A stretch of DNA of 64,000 nt from assembly GCF_022179645.1 (NCBI RefSeq), contig NZ_BPRA01000007.1:51412-115411 (forward strand), given 5' to 3'. Source of the stretch: Methylobacterium thuringiense. GTDB lineage: Bacteria > Pseudomonadota > Alphaproteobacteria > Rhizobiales > Beijerinckiaceae. The notes beneath the pieces were generated by a model that saw only the letters and a list, made by a program, of their open reading frames with translations, ran no database searches and was not told where the DNA came from. The position numbers were made by a program, and so were the translations under genes. Below, piece by piece: positions 27,945 to 36,675 of this stretch (the first letter of the stretch is position 1; each line of letters starts with the position of its first letter).

Positions 27945-28200
27945 AGACAGAGCTCCCAGGTGTTCGACGTCGCGGCTCGCATGCGCGCCATGCGCCGCGG
28001 CGTGATCGTCGATGCCGGGTCTGGCGAAGACCGGGAGCCTGCTTGCCCGGAGCCTGCTTGCCCGGCCCATGAAAACGATCTCGCGAACGCTGAATGGGAA
28101 AAAGGCGACCCGTGCCCGCGGTACGTAGGCGATATGGCCGGGCAGATCTCTGTGCGGCATCCGAGCCATGTCGATGCCGTCGAACGTCAGTCTAACGAGA
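27945..28200 (-). pseudogene. Remnant of an iron-chelate-type ABC transporter ATPase
   Basis: Reads FDGIDMARMPHRDLPGHIAYV then PRARVAFFPFSVREIVFMGR, the Q-loop region of FecE/BtuD-type ATPases, followed by FARPGIDDHAAAHGA. Neither the Walker A part nor the signature and Walker B parts are present on either side. An internal 15-bp duplication adds five residues. It ends at a stop shortly after DVEHLGALSE. Confidence 0.6.
28034..28063. repeat. 15-bp tandem duplication
   Basis: GGAGCCTGCTTGCCC occurs twice head to tail (28034-28048, 28049-28063), inside the ABC ATPase remnant. It repeats RASRL in the reading frame, so it looks like slippage in a gene no longer under selection. Confidence 0.9.
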
Positions 28201-28222
28201 CATCGGCAGAAGCAAATCGCCG

Positions 28223-28762
28223 TCAAGTCATTCGCGAGATCACCTTTTCCTTCCAAAAGAATTGATGCATCGCTGCCATGGCAATGTGGCCGATAATCAC
28301 TGCCAAAAATGCAAAACCCAGCCAATAGTGCATAAGATCGGCAGGGACCATCATCCACGTGATCTTGCTTCCGCGTTCAGGCATCAACGGGATGCCATAG
28401 GGGGAAAAGCCCTTGCCGGATCCATATTGACGCAGGAGAGCAATGCCTGGCTGCACAAACATGACGGCGTAGATCAACGCGTGCCCTGAGGCCGCAGCGC
28501 GTCCCAGGCGACCCGTATGCGGCGGTCGCCGTTTCAGACTCACCAGAGCCCAGGCACCACGCAATACGACGATCACGAGGAGCGTGAATCCCATGGTCAG
28601 ATGGCTCCCTCCGACAAATTTGGTGAGAGCCGTATCGCCGATGCTGACGTAGAGCAGCGCGCCGGCAAACTGCCAGGCGAAGAGTGCGGCCATCAACCAG
28701 TGGAAGCCGCGACTGATCCGGCCGTATCTCTGTGGCGTGTCCGTCCAGCTCGACATCGTCAT
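28223..28762 (-). CDS. Cytochrome b561 family protein
   Basis: A 179-residue four-helix membrane protein. Likely haem-ligand His are in SRGFHWLMA, GGSHLTMGF, ASGHALIYA and a C-terminal GHIAMAAMHQFF. QRYGRISRGFHW is the typical start. Such proteins pass electrons between quinol and periplasmic partners, for example in superoxide oxidation. No partner adjacent; the neighbours are remnants. Confidence 0.9.
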   Translation of the reverse strand: MTMSSWTDTPQRYGRISRGFHWLMAALFAWQFAGALLYVSIGDTALTKFVGGSHLTMGFTLLVIVVLRGAWALVSLKRRPPHTGRLGRAAASGHALIYAVMFVQPGIALLRQYGSGKGFSPYGIPLMPERGSKITWMMVPADLMHYWLGFAFLAVIIGHIAMAAMHQFFWKEKVISRMT

Positions 28763-28896
28763 CGCTCGTCACCGTCAGGTAGCGAGAACAATGCACCGAG
28801 ACCGCCGCTCACGCGCCCCCCTTGGTCCATAGCGTCATCACGAAATCGTTCCGCCAGCCACCGGCCGCCGTGCCGGTCGTTGGCTTCATGACCGTG

Positions 28897-29055
28897 TCAG
28901 GCCGCCACGACGACCAGTGTCTTGTTGACGAACATCCTCGATGCCGAGTTCGCGGCCGGAGCCCGAGTTCTTAATGCCGCCGGAGCGCAGCTCCGGCATC
29001 GAGCTTGTGGCGGTGTCGATGGAGACCATGCCGGTTTCGATCCGGGAGTTGGCGA
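28897..29055 (-). pseudogene. C-terminal remnant of an aldehyde dehydrogenase
   Basis: Reads RVVANSRIETGMVSID, then PELRSGGIKNSGSGRELG, the last conserved block of succinate-semialdehyde-type dehydrogenases. A frameshift after GRELG moves the natural end FVNKTLVVVAA to another frame, closing at the TGA at 28897-28899. The catalytic and cofactor domains are gone; an IS3 remnant abuts the break. Confidence 0.75.
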
Positions 29056-29057
29056 CG

Positions 29058-29244
29058 ACCCGACGACGGCGTACACCGGCATGCCCGGTTGGGTTATCTC
29101 CCGCCGGCCCCGGAGGTGTTCGTGCCCGCCTCATCCGCCTGACCGGCTGCGCTCACCAGACCGGCTCGGCCGGCCAAGCGACCTGGGGAGCAAAGGCTGA
29201 CCCTGCACCAACTTTGGAACCGGACCACCCCCTGGGGCTGGTCA
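29058..29244 (+). mobile_element. IS3-family right-end remnant
   Basis: The plus strand reads the end of an IS3 orfB (GYLPPAPEVFVPASSA-stop-PAALTRPARPAK), then an inverted-repeat end, GGACCACCCCCTGGGGCTGGT then CA at 29244. It resembles the right end of the IS3 element at 14.5 kb (GGACCACCTCGTGGGGGCC). Only the last part of the element survives, and it joins two truncated genes. Confidence 0.75.
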
Positions 29245-29836
29245 GTTGCGCTTCGAGTTCCGCGATCCTCGCATGCAGCGGCGCGACCGCCGTCGCGATC
29301 TCGGCTTCGCTGAAACGCGGGGTGATGTGCTGCGGGCAATTCCAGTCGAAGGCCTCAACCGTCACCAGGACGAAGCGCTCGACGCGCGCTCGGTAGCTTG
29401 GCGTCGCGAGCGTGGCCGCGAGGTCCGGACGTTCGCCGCTCGCGACGACGTGGAGGCGGCCGAGCAGCTTGAGACGCCGGCGGTTCGGATAGTCCATGAA
29501 GATCATCGCCACGCGGTCGTTCGCGGCCGCATTGCCGATGGAGACATACTGACGGTTGCCCGCAAACTCGGCCCAGCCGATCGTGCGGCCGTCGATCGGC
29601 TTGACGAAGCCGATCGGTCCGCCGCGATGCTGCACATAGGGCCAACCGGTCTCCGAGACGCTGGCGAGATAGACGCTGTCGCGGTCGGCGATGAAGTTGA
29701 CCTCGCGGTCGGTGAGCGCTTCCGCGGGCATCGCCGCACCGGCCGCCGCATCGGCGTAGGCCTCACGGGAGCCCATGCGGGCCTGCTCCGCCCGGACGCC
29801 CGGAGTGAAGGCGAGATCGAAGAAACGATGTCTCAT
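29153..29836 (-). CDS. Pyridoxamine 5'-phosphate oxidase-fold flavin protein, C-terminus replaced by IS sequence
   Basis: A 227-residue protein. The split-barrel FMN-binding domain spans about residues 45-190: NFIADRDSVYLASVSETGWPY is followed by HRGGPIGFVKPIDGRTIGW and DRVAMIFMDYPNRRRLKLLGR. Family members often act in detoxification or haem handling. From residue 198 (after RIAELEAQL) the sequence is the antisense of an IS3 end, so the last 29 residues are not native. The fold itself looks complete. Start ATG at 29836. Confidence 0.85.
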   Translation of the reverse strand: MRHRFFDLAFTPGVRAEQARMGSREAYADAAAGAAMPAEALTDREVNFIADRDSVYLASVSETGWPYVQHRGGPIGFVKPIDGRTIGWAEFAGNRQYVSIGNAAANDRVAMIFMDYPNRRRLKLLGRLHVVASGERPDLAATLATPSYRARVERFVLVTVEAFDWNCPQHITPRFSEAEIATAVAPLHARIAELEAQLTSPRGWSGSKVGAGSAFAPQVAWPAEPVW

Positions 29837-29919
29837 GACGGATCTCCTGCATGACGGGCCCGAGCGGCTCCGAGGCCGGTCCCGTCCGGGCTCGGTCGGT
29901 CGCACGGGCCATCGCCGGT

Positions 29920-30876
29920 TCAGTGGGAGAGGAGGGTACGGTCGAGAAAGTCGCGCATGAGCGGTGCAATGACGTCGAGCTTGTCCTCCAGCGCGAAATG
30001 CCCGGTATCGAGCAGATGAAGCTCGGCGTCCGGCAGATCCCGCAGGTAGGGATGCGCGCCTTCGGCGGGGAAGATCGAGTCGTTCCGACCCCAGACGATC
30101 AGCGTCGGCGGTCTGTGCGCGCGGAAATATGCCTGGAAAGCCGGGTACAGCGGAACGTTCGTGCCGTAGTCGTGGAAAAGGTCCAGCTGGATGTCCTTGT
30201 TGCCAGGGCGGTCGAGGAGCGCTTGGTCGTGCCGCCAGGTGTCGGGATCGATCCGCGAGATGTCGGCGACGCCATCGACGTACTGGAACTTCGTCGTGGC
30301 GGGATCGACCAGAACCGACAGGGCTTCGCGGTTCGTCTCGGACCCGTCGGCCCAATAGGCCTTGATCGGATCCCAGAACGCCAGCAACCCCTCCTCGTAG
30401 GCGTTGCCGTTCTGGACGACGAGAGCACTGATGCGCTCGGGGTGCTTGAGGGCGAGCCGGTAGCCGACGGGTGCTCCGTAATCCATAACGTACAGGGCGT
30501 AGCGCGCCGCGCCGAGCCGATCGAGCAATGCGTCGACGAGGTCGGCATAATGCGCGAAAGTGTAGTCGAAGGCCTTGTGGTCCGGCGCGCCGCTCTTGCC
30601 GAAGCCAGGATAATCCGGCGCAATGACATGGTAGCGGTCGGCGAGAAGCGGGATCAGGTTGCGGAACATGTGCGACGAGGTCGGAAAGCCGTGAAGCAGC
30701 ACGACGACGGGTGCATCGGCCGGCCCGGCCTCGCGGAAGAAGACATCGACACCGTCCACGATCGCCGTGCGATGGTGGACGATGGGGATCACCGGATGCG
30801 CCGGGCTCCGCGGCGCCGCAGCCTGCATCGCGAGGGCGGAGGCTGACAGAACGGCCGGAACGAACAGATCGGTCAT
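29920..30876 (-). CDS. Alpha/beta hydrolase, epoxide hydrolase/haloalkane dehalogenase-like
   Basis: A 318-residue hydrolase with an N-terminal signal-like segment ([17 protein letters not shown]). [15 protein letters not shown] is the oxyanion motif; the nucleophile elbow is [14 protein letters not shown], with Asp rather than Ser, as in epoxide hydrolases and dehalogenases. The charge-relay acid is probably in [11 protein letters not shown] and the His in DTGHFALED. It likely acts on small xenobiotics in the periplasm. LysR regulator lies upstream on the same strand. Confidence 0.9.
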   Translation of the reverse strand: MTDLFVPAVLSASALAMQAAAPRSPAHPVIPIVHHRTAIVDGVDVFFREAGPADAPVVVLLHGFPTSSHMFRNLIPLLADRYHVIAPDYPGFGKSGAPDHKAFDYTFAHYADLVDALLDRLGAARYALYVMDYGAPVGYRLALKHPERISALVVQNGNAYEEGLLAFWDPIKAYWADGSETNREALSVLVDPATTKFQYVDGVADISRIDPDTWRHDQALLDRPGNKDIQLDLFHDYGTNVPLYPAFQAYFRAHRPPTLIVWGRNDSIFPAEGAHPYLRDLPDAELHLLDTGHFALEDKLDVIAPLMRDFLDRTLLSH

Positions 30877-31015
30877 CGACGTTTCTCCTCGGAACCAAGG
30901 CCGCTGCGTGATGCATCGCGGCTCGTGAGAAGGAACCTAGGCGCAGCCGGTTTTCGGGATAAGCCTATGTGTTCGGGAGCCTGCATTCCGAAAAATGGAA
31001 GGCCTGCGAAGATCC

Positions 31016-31915
31016 TCAGAGGGTTCCAAGGTAGGCTCTGAGCTTCGGAACGCTCCAATCGAGGAAGGCACGTACCTTGATAGGCGTCGGTCCTTGTTCC
31101 GGATGGACGAAGCTGACCGGGAGCGGCTCAGGCTCATAGCCCTCGAGGATCAACGTCAGCGCACCGGATCGGATCTCCGGCGCAACTTGGTAGGACAACA
31201 CACGGGTGATGCCGAGCCCGGCCAACGCGGCATCCACGGCGGCTTCGGCGGTGTTGACGGCGAGACGGGCGCGGACCGGTACGGTGATCGTCTTGGCTCC
31301 ATCTTGGAAACGCCATTCCGGTGTTGCGGGAAAGCCCTGGAAGGTCACGGCTTCGTGGCCGCTCAACGCCTGCGGTGTTGTCGGCACGCCGCGGCGCGCG
31401 AGGTAGTCCGGACTTGCGCAGACCACACGGCGGACCGAGCCGAGGCGCGTGGCCAAGAGTGCGCTGTCGGCCAGAGGGCCGATCCGCAAAGCGATATCGA
31501 CATGGTCTTCGACGAGGTTCACGCTGCGATCGATCAGAAACAATCGGATATCGATCTCGGGATGCGCGGCCAGGAACGCAGTGGCGAGCGGCACGATATG
31601 TCGACGGCCGAAGACGATCGGCGCGGTAACAAATAGTTCGCCGCGGGGCGTGCTGTATTCGCCAGCCGCCGCCCGCTCGGCCTCCAGCACTTGTTCGAGG
31701 ATGCGTTTGGACGCTGCGACGTAGGTCTGACCCGTCGGCGTAAGATCGATCCGGCGACTGGTTCGATTTAGAAGTCGCGTTCCGAGATGTCGTTCAAGAT
31801 CGGAAATCCTGCGACTCACCGTGGTGAGGGGAAGGCGCAGCTTCCGTGACCCGGCAGAGAGACTGCCTTCCTCAATGACGGTGAGGAGGATGGACATGGC
31901 ATCAAGGCGATCCAA
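31016..31915 (-). CDS. LysR-family transcriptional regulator
   Basis: A 299-residue regulator. The N-terminal HTH (MDRLDAMSILLTVIEEGSLS through RKLRLPLTTVSRRISDLE) is followed by the periplasmic-binding-like effector domain. The DAMSIL start and FLDWSVPKLRAYLG end are typical of the large aromatic or oxidative stress subgroup. It may control the alpha/beta hydrolase downstream (140-bp gap), which is inference from position. Confidence 0.93.
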   Translation of the reverse strand: MDRLDAMSILLTVIEEGSLSAGSRKLRLPLTTVSRRISDLERHLGTRLLNRTSRRIDLTPTGQTYVAASKRILEQVLEAERAAAGEYSTPRGELFVTAPIVFGRRHIVPLATAFLAAHPEIDIRLFLIDRSVNLVEDHVDIALRIGPLADSALLATRLGSVRRVVCASPDYLARRGVPTTPQALSGHEAVTFQGFPATPEWRFQDGAKTITVPVRARLAVNTAEAAVDAALAGLGITRVLSYQVAPEIRSGALTLILEGYEPEPLPVSFVHPEQGPTPIKVRAFLDWSVPKLRAYLGTL

Positions 31916-32189
31916 GAAACCCTCCGTAAACCGAACGCCACTGTCGCGACCTTGAGGCCAGCAACTGGTCGAGATCTTACCCTGATGTGTTCTTTTGGGC
32001 GCCGGAACCGGACGCCCCGCTCCCGACCCAAGCCAGTCATTTACGAAGCCCTACTACAAATACTAAAGCGGACTTCCATTAACGCTGGCGAAGCGCTTTT
32101 CTGTCGGATATTGCTTCATTTCGCTGCCGCGCAGCGTGGTCTTCCCATGAATTGCCCGAGAGTTTGTATGCGTACGGCGTCAAACGTCG

Positions 32190-32744
32190 TCAGCGCGCGA
32201 AGTACCGGTCGGATGCCGTGTCACTCTCCGAGAGCGGTTCGAGAAGCGCGCCCTTCCGATCGATCAGGGCCCACCGACCTCCGATCATCGAGGATGGTGA
32301 ACGGCCGTCGGAACGGCATCCCGTGCATACGAGCGCGACGCCCCGCCGGTTGAACGGGAAGGACCAATCGTAGGGCGTCGCGAGGGCGAGGCGCAGTCGG
32401 CGGTCGTAGAATGCCACCTTTCCCGCGTGCCAACCCCGCACGAGGCCCTGCACGTAAGGGTCGGATCCGTTGTCGAAGACGAAGACCGGCAGCGCCAGAC
32501 CATCGCGTCGCACCCAGAGCCAGCCGATCTCGTCGATCGCGACCTCGGCGAGCCCGCGACGAAAGCGCATCTGCGCAATGTGGACCGGGGCGATGCGCAG
32601 CACGGCGCCGTCGCGGCGGGCGCAGTCGCGATGGAGGTCGAGTTCGGTGCGGACGAACCGGCAAGCCAGGGGATAGGCGGGAGCCGACATCGCACTGTCA
32701 CGTGCGGCAAAAAACAAAGTCAAAGACATCAGCAGGACAATCAC
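32190..32744 (-). CDS. Secreted WG-repeat-like protein
   Basis: A 184-residue exported protein. GTG start at 32744 gives a hydrophobic leader (IVLLMSLTLFFAARDSAMSA). The body has WLWVRRDGLALPVFVF, GKVAFYDRRLRLALATPYDW and GGRWALIDRKGALL, the beta pattern of WG repeats, plus Cys in VCTGCRSDG. ATG 32729 is an alternative start. Divergent from a small membrane-protein gene. Function unknown. Confidence 0.65.
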   Translation of the reverse strand: MIVLLMSLTLFFAARDSAMSAPAYPLACRFVRTELDLHRDCARRDGAVLRIAPVHIAQMRFRRGLAEVAIDEIGWLWVRRDGLALPVFVFDNGSDPYVQGLVRGWHAGKVAFYDRRLRLALATPYDWSFPFNRRGVALVCTGCRSDGRSPSSMIGGRWALIDRKGALLEPLSESDTASDRYFAR

Positions 32745-32895
32745 GCCCGAAGAGACGTCATAAGATCGCGACGGTGCCGATCTTCGCTGTTTTTCCGTCC
32801 CGTGCGCGGGGCACGACGCGCTTCGCTCTGATAGATGATCCGATGGCCGACCCAGAAAGAGCATCCGACTCGGATCGCAGGGGGAAGATCGACGC

Positions 32896-33249
32896 ATGTA
32901 CGTGTTCTGGCATGGTCGCGGCTATTGGGTCATCTTTCTGGCTGCGGCGGCGATGTTCCTGCCTCTGATCGTCCTGCGGCAGGTCGATGGCCCGGAGGTG
33001 GATCGCGGCGTCTGCCTCACGATGGGCCTTGCCGCCATCACGGCGCTCGGCCTCGGGCTCCGCTGGAACCGCGGCGAGACGTTCGGTCCGGCCGCCCGCG
33101 ACCACGCGTTCTTCGGCATCCCGATGCAACTCTGGGCGTTGCCGATGGCGTTGTTCGCGATCCTGCTCGGGACAGGCACGATCACGACGGAAGAGGCCCC
33201 GCGGCAAAGACCGACGGCACAGCAGTTTCCCGATGGCACCGTCCGATAG
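32896..33249 (+). CDS. Small membrane protein, unknown function
   Basis: A 117-residue protein with three predicted membrane helices: YWVIFLAAAAMFLPLIVL, LTMGLAAITALGLGL and LPMALFAILLGTGTI. Opens MYVFWHGRGYW. Located just upstream of another membrane-protein gene on the same strand. Confidence 0.6.
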   Translation: MYVFWHGRGYWVIFLAAAAMFLPLIVLRQVDGPEVDRGVCLTMGLAAITALGLGLRWNRGETFGPAARDHAFFGIPMQLWALPMALFAILLGTGTITTEEAPRQRPTAQQFPDGTVR

Positions 33250-33394
33250 AACACCGCGTCGCGTCGGATCGCTGGACGCGCGGCCGTCTCGTCGCGACGT
33301 GGACGATGGCTGCTGACGCAGATTGCAACCGACCGGCCTACGTTCTGCGGCCGCCCCTTTCTGAGGATGCTGCCATCATCGGATCGTTCCCGGA

Positions 33395-33823
33395 ATGACG
33401 GATGAACCCTTTGCGAGAGGCTTCATGACCCTGAAACTTGACCAGTCCTCCGTCGAGGATCTCGATCTCGCGTTGCGTCTTTACAGGCGTCTGGTGTTTC
33501 GCCTGCTGGCAATACTCGTCCTCGGCTTTGGTGCCGTGATCGGTTTGTCGCATCTCGGCACCGCCCTGTCGCCGCCCTACGGCATCTACATTCTTGGTTG
33601 GGGCCTCGCGACCTGGGGACTGATTGGGCTTCTGGCCCTGATCGTTCTGGAACTCTGGTGGGAGGGCCGGCAGATTGGACGGGCGCTGAACGATCCGGGC
33701 ATGCAGGCCTCGCCGATCGCCGGGTTGATGGGCGGCATCGGCGTCATCGCGGAGCGAGCACAAGCGATGGGCATGGAATGGAGCGGCTTCCTTGGACCGC
33801 TGCGCCCCGCCCGCCGTCGATAG
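33395..33823 (+). CDS. Small two-helix membrane protein, unknown function
   Basis: A 142-residue protein with two hydrophobic helices (LLAILVLGFGAVIGLSHLG; ILGWGLATWGLIGLLALIVL) and a basic C-terminus. The first ATG is at 33395; ATG 33425 (MTLKLDQSS) is a good alternative. No family recognised. Confidence 0.6.
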   Translation: MTDEPFARGFMTLKLDQSSVEDLDLALRLYRRLVFRLLAILVLGFGAVIGLSHLGTALSPPYGIYILGWGLATWGLIGLLALIVLELWWEGRQIGRALNDPGMQASPIAGLMGGIGVIAERAQAMGMEWSGFLGPLRPARRR

Positions 33824-33896
33824 CGTGATCGACCGAGCGCTCCAGAATGGGGTACGAGCGCTTGTCTTCCGACCGGCGAGGCCTCGGACTGCGACC

Positions 33897-34538
33897 TCAA
33901 GGCGCGACCACGACGAGATCATCCGCCGGCAGCCAGCCTGAAACCGTTTTCGTGCCGCCGAGATAACGCGCCCGTACCCAGCCGTCCCTGCGCTCGAGAA
34001 GCGCCACCGGGTCGTATTCGACGAGGTAGGGGCCCCGTTTCGGCGCAGGGCCGGGCTCGGGTCGAAGGACGGCGCGCTTGGTCGTCACGAGGCCAACCGC
34101 AAGCCAGTTCTCCGTGGGCTGAAGTCGACCCCGGCCGAGATCGAAAGGCTTTCCGACCATCGTGCCCGTCGCCATCATGCAGCCGCCGTGATCCTCGGCG
34201 AGCGTCAGGGCCGCCCCCTCCGGCGTGAAGGCGAGCGTGCCGGGGATGCGCTCCGGTTCGCCCGGGAACCAGGTCTCGATCTCGGCACGCGAGCCCACGA
34301 GGCTGCCCCGCATGAGGAAGATGCAGCTGAACGGCGCAGCCCCGCCCGGACCTGGCTCACCGCGGCCCTCGGAGAAGACGCCGGCCACGGACTTGCCGTT
34401 CACCGCCAGGGTCAGGCTGCCGTAGACGCCGGAGGTGGCAACCGGCTCGCCCGCCGCCACCCGGCCGCAGACGGCGAGCACGAGTGCGAGGCCGGTCGCA
34501 CAGGCGATCCGCGAGCGATGTCCGATCCTGCCGATCAC
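33897..34538 (-). CDS. Secreted protein with C-terminal SH3-like domain
   Basis: A 213-residue exported protein; GTG start at 34538, overlapping the upstream stop (GTGA). Signal peptide ACATGLALVLAVCGRVAAG, then a beta domain (SGVYGSLTLAVNGKSVAGVF) and a C-terminal SH3-like stretch (ALLERRDGWVRARYLG, SGWLPADDLVVV). Cys pair at SCIFL and GGCMM. Coupled to the upstream secreted protein; role unknown. Confidence 0.65.
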   Translation of the reverse strand: MIGRIGHRSRIACATGLALVLAVCGRVAAGEPVATSGVYGSLTLAVNGKSVAGVFSEGRGEPGPGGAAPFSCIFLMRGSLVGSRAEIETWFPGEPERIPGTLAFTPEGAALTLAEDHGGCMMATGTMVGKPFDLGRGRLQPTENWLAVGLVTTKRAVLRPEPGPAPKRGPYLVEYDPVALLERRDGWVRARYLGGTKTVSGWLPADDLVVVAP

Positions 34539-35035
34539 AGGTTTTTCTCGAGCACCTCGACCACCGCCTCGACGCGCGGCTTGACGTCGGCGGTGTTGGC
34601 GAACGGCCGCCAGTTCACGTCGAGGACCCCATCCTTGAAGGTCAGCCCCTTGGCGAAGTTCGAGGCGACCGCGGTCTTCTCGTCGTAGCGGACCCGGATC
34701 GCCTTGAGGGTCTTGCTCAGGGCGTCGCGGCCCATCTTGTCCTTGCCGACCTCTTTCAGGCCGGCGGCGAGCGGCGCGAAGATCGTCGTCCCGAAATAGG
34801 TATCGTCCGAAACATACTGGGCGTCGCCCGGGACGGTGAGCTGGTCCCAGACCACCTCGACCGGCACCGGAAAGCCTGCCGCGTCCTGGATCGCCTTCTC
34901 CAGGGCCGGGTAGCGGTCCTGCCGATAGGCGGCGATCGCTCGGCGCTCGGCGAGGCCGACGGCGGGCTCGGCCTGGACCGCCGGGACGAAGAGAAGGGTC
35001 GCCGCGGCGGCGAGAGCGTGTCGGCGTGAGAGCAT
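34535..35035 (-). CDS. Secreted protein, unknown function
   Basis: A 166-residue protein starting MLSRRHALAAAATLLF, a possible Tat or Sec signal ending at VQAEP. The mature part has alternating helix and strand (RYPALEKAIQDAAGFPVPVEV; VRYDEKTAVASNFAKG) but no recognised domain. Forms a two-gene unit with the SH3-like protein through a GTGA overlap. Confidence 0.6.
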   Translation of the reverse strand: MLSRRHALAAAATLLFVPAVQAEPAVGLAERRAIAAYRQDRYPALEKAIQDAAGFPVPVEVVWDQLTVPGDAQYVSDDTYFGTTIFAPLAAGLKEVGKDKMGRDALSKTLKAIRVRYDEKTAVASNFAKGLTFKDGVLDVNWRPFANTADVKPRVEAVVEVLEKNL

Positions 35036-35282
35036 TCGACGGATTCCTCGTTGGGCAATGATGGCCTGCGAATGCAGGCCTGGGGTGATCGTTCGATGAC
35101 GGTCCGTCATCCCGACGTCTGCAGGCGATAGACCGTCCCGGGAGTCTCGATCGACGGATCGCCGACCCAGGCGAGCCGCATGACGCGGACGACGCTCCGG
35201 TCGATGCGGGTCGGCAGGACGGCTGCCTCCCCATCGATGGTCTGGTATGCCGACTGGCAGGCGCGATGGGAGGGTGGCCGGA

Positions 35283-35594
35283 ATGACCGGAGGTTGGGTG
35301 CCGCCAACGTGTCTCTGCGCGCTGGTTCTCGCGCAGTTGCCTGCGTGGGCGGACCCGGGCGCGGCCGTCGAAGCGGGGCTCCCAGTCGAGGTCACGGCGT
35401 TCATGCCGCGGCGGACGGACTGCCATCACTGGACGGGCGAGGAGGCCTACGACGCAGACCGCGGGCGTGCCATCGCTGCCGCTGTGAAGGCCCTCCGCTG
35501 CGACGCCGTCGCGGCGGACGAGACGCGCATGCGGCGGCGCTACGGGCGGGATCCGGAGGCGCTGCGCAGCCTCGACCGCAGGCCCGACGGCTGA
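35283..35594 (+). CDS. Small secreted protein, unknown function
   Basis: A 103-residue protein with signal peptide (VPPTCLCALVLAQLPAWADP) and a mature part containing TDCHHWTGEEAYDADRGRAI and VKALRCDAV, a Cys pair probably bridged. The start ATG at 35283 is upstream of the signal. Conserved-looking but unassigned. Confidence 0.55.
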   Translation: MTGGWVPPTCLCALVLAQLPAWADPGAAVEAGLPVEVTAFMPRRTDCHHWTGEEAYDADRGRAIAAAVKALRCDAVAADETRMRRRYGRDPEALRSLDRRPDG

Positions 35595-35695
35595 TCGCGC
35601 CAACGGCCCGGTCCGGCCTCGGAGGGAAAATCGTGCTGGCCCGCGCCGCACGCTGGACGCGTGGGGTCGGCAGGCTGCGGCCGGAGCTCCCGTTA

Positions 35696-36163
35696 TCATT
35701 GAGCCGACATCAGGTCCGAGGGGACCAGGCCCGCACTGGCGCGGACCCGCCACAGACGATCCGCAAACCAGCGTGAGACCGGGCTCGTAGCCGGCACGAG
35801 CGGCATCTCCGCGAGGCCGGAGAGCATGACCCGGTCCGGCTGCCAACGCGTGCCTCCGGCCGGTCCGGCTTCGGCGAGGAGCTGCATCATCTCGAGGTGG
35901 ACCACGCCTCGGATCGCGTCGTCCGCATCGCGCAGCACGATCCAGCCCGGCGCGTCGCTGCCGCCGCCGGGCATGGCGAACATCATCGGGCGCCGGCACA
36001 CCGTCAGCGTCCAGGCGTGATCGGGGCTGCGCTCCTTCAACCACGTCTCGTCGCAGGCGAGGTGTCTTTCGGGAGCAAGCAGGAAGCTCAGCAGCGCGAC
36101 AACCGGGAGAGCGAGCAGGACGGCGCGAACACGGCGCCGGCGGGACGGCCCCGCAGACCTCAC
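35696..36163 (-). CDS. Small membrane-anchored protein in M48 operon
   Basis: A 155-residue protein from GTG 36163, overlapping the upstream stop (GTGA). One N-terminal helix (VRAVLLALPVVALLSFLLAP) anchors a periplasmic domain with Cys in LACDETW and TVCRRPM and a WIVLRDADDAIRGVVHLEM strand pair. Third gene of the M48 peptidase operon. Confidence 0.6.
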   Translation of the reverse strand: MRSAGPSRRRRVRAVLLALPVVALLSFLLAPERHLACDETWLKERSPDHAWTLTVCRRPMMFAMPGGGSDAPGWIVLRDADDAIRGVVHLEMMQLLAEAGPAGGTRWQPDRVMLSGLAEMPLVPATSPVSRWFADRLWRVRASAGLVPSDLMSAQ

Positions 36164-36669
36164 CCGACGGCACCGGAGGCCGGACGTCGGTTCCGGATCA
36201 GGGAGGCGAGCGCTCCGACGATGGCGGCGACGAGCGCGGCCATGAGCACGAGCAGGGTAATCGTGCGGTTCCAGAGCCTGTCGAGGCCGAGATCGGTGGT
36301 GAGCAACTCGGGACGCGCCGGGTCGACCATCACCGCGATGCTGTAGTCGCCGACATGCAAGCCCGAGAACACGTAGTTCACCCGCCGAGCCACGGTTGTG
36401 TCCGGCGTGCGCAGATTGAGCGTCACATCGCAGATATGGATCACGATCTTGGCGCTGCACTTGCCATCGCTCACCCGGGCATTCGCGGCGGGACGGGCCG
36501 CCTCGCGGACCTGCCAGTCCGTCATCAGGGGAGGCGCCGTGTAGACGGCGCAGGCCACCAGGAGGGCGCCGAGCGCCACGACGCCGAACAGCACCCAGAA
36601 GGTGTTCATCCAGCCCTGACCTTGAGGGGGCAGGCGCAGGAGCTCGGCGCGATCGGGAGATGCGGTCAT
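36160..36669 (-). CDS. Two-helix membrane protein in M48 operon
   Basis: A 169-residue protein with helices at WVLFGVVALGALLVACAVYT and ITLLVLMAALVAAIVGALASL, framing a periplasmic beta domain with Cys at GKCSAKIVIHICDV. It starts 6 bp after the M48 gene. The layout (TM-domain-TM) suggests an accessory to the peptidase; no family recognised. Confidence 0.6.
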   Translation of the reverse strand: MTASPDRAELLRLPPQGQGWMNTFWVLFGVVALGALLVACAVYTAPPLMTDWQVREAARPAANARVSDGKCSAKIVIHICDVTLNLRTPDTTVARRVNYVFSGLHVGDYSIAVMVDPARPELLTTDLGLDRLWNRTITLLVLMAALVAAIVGALASLIRNRRPASGAVG

Positions 36670-36675
36670 GCTGCC

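Noticed and set aside
33897-36173. Very long minus-strand open frame (about 750 codons)
   Set aside because: Two exported-protein genes in good frames with overlaps explain the region; the long frame is a partial read-through in a high-GC stretch.
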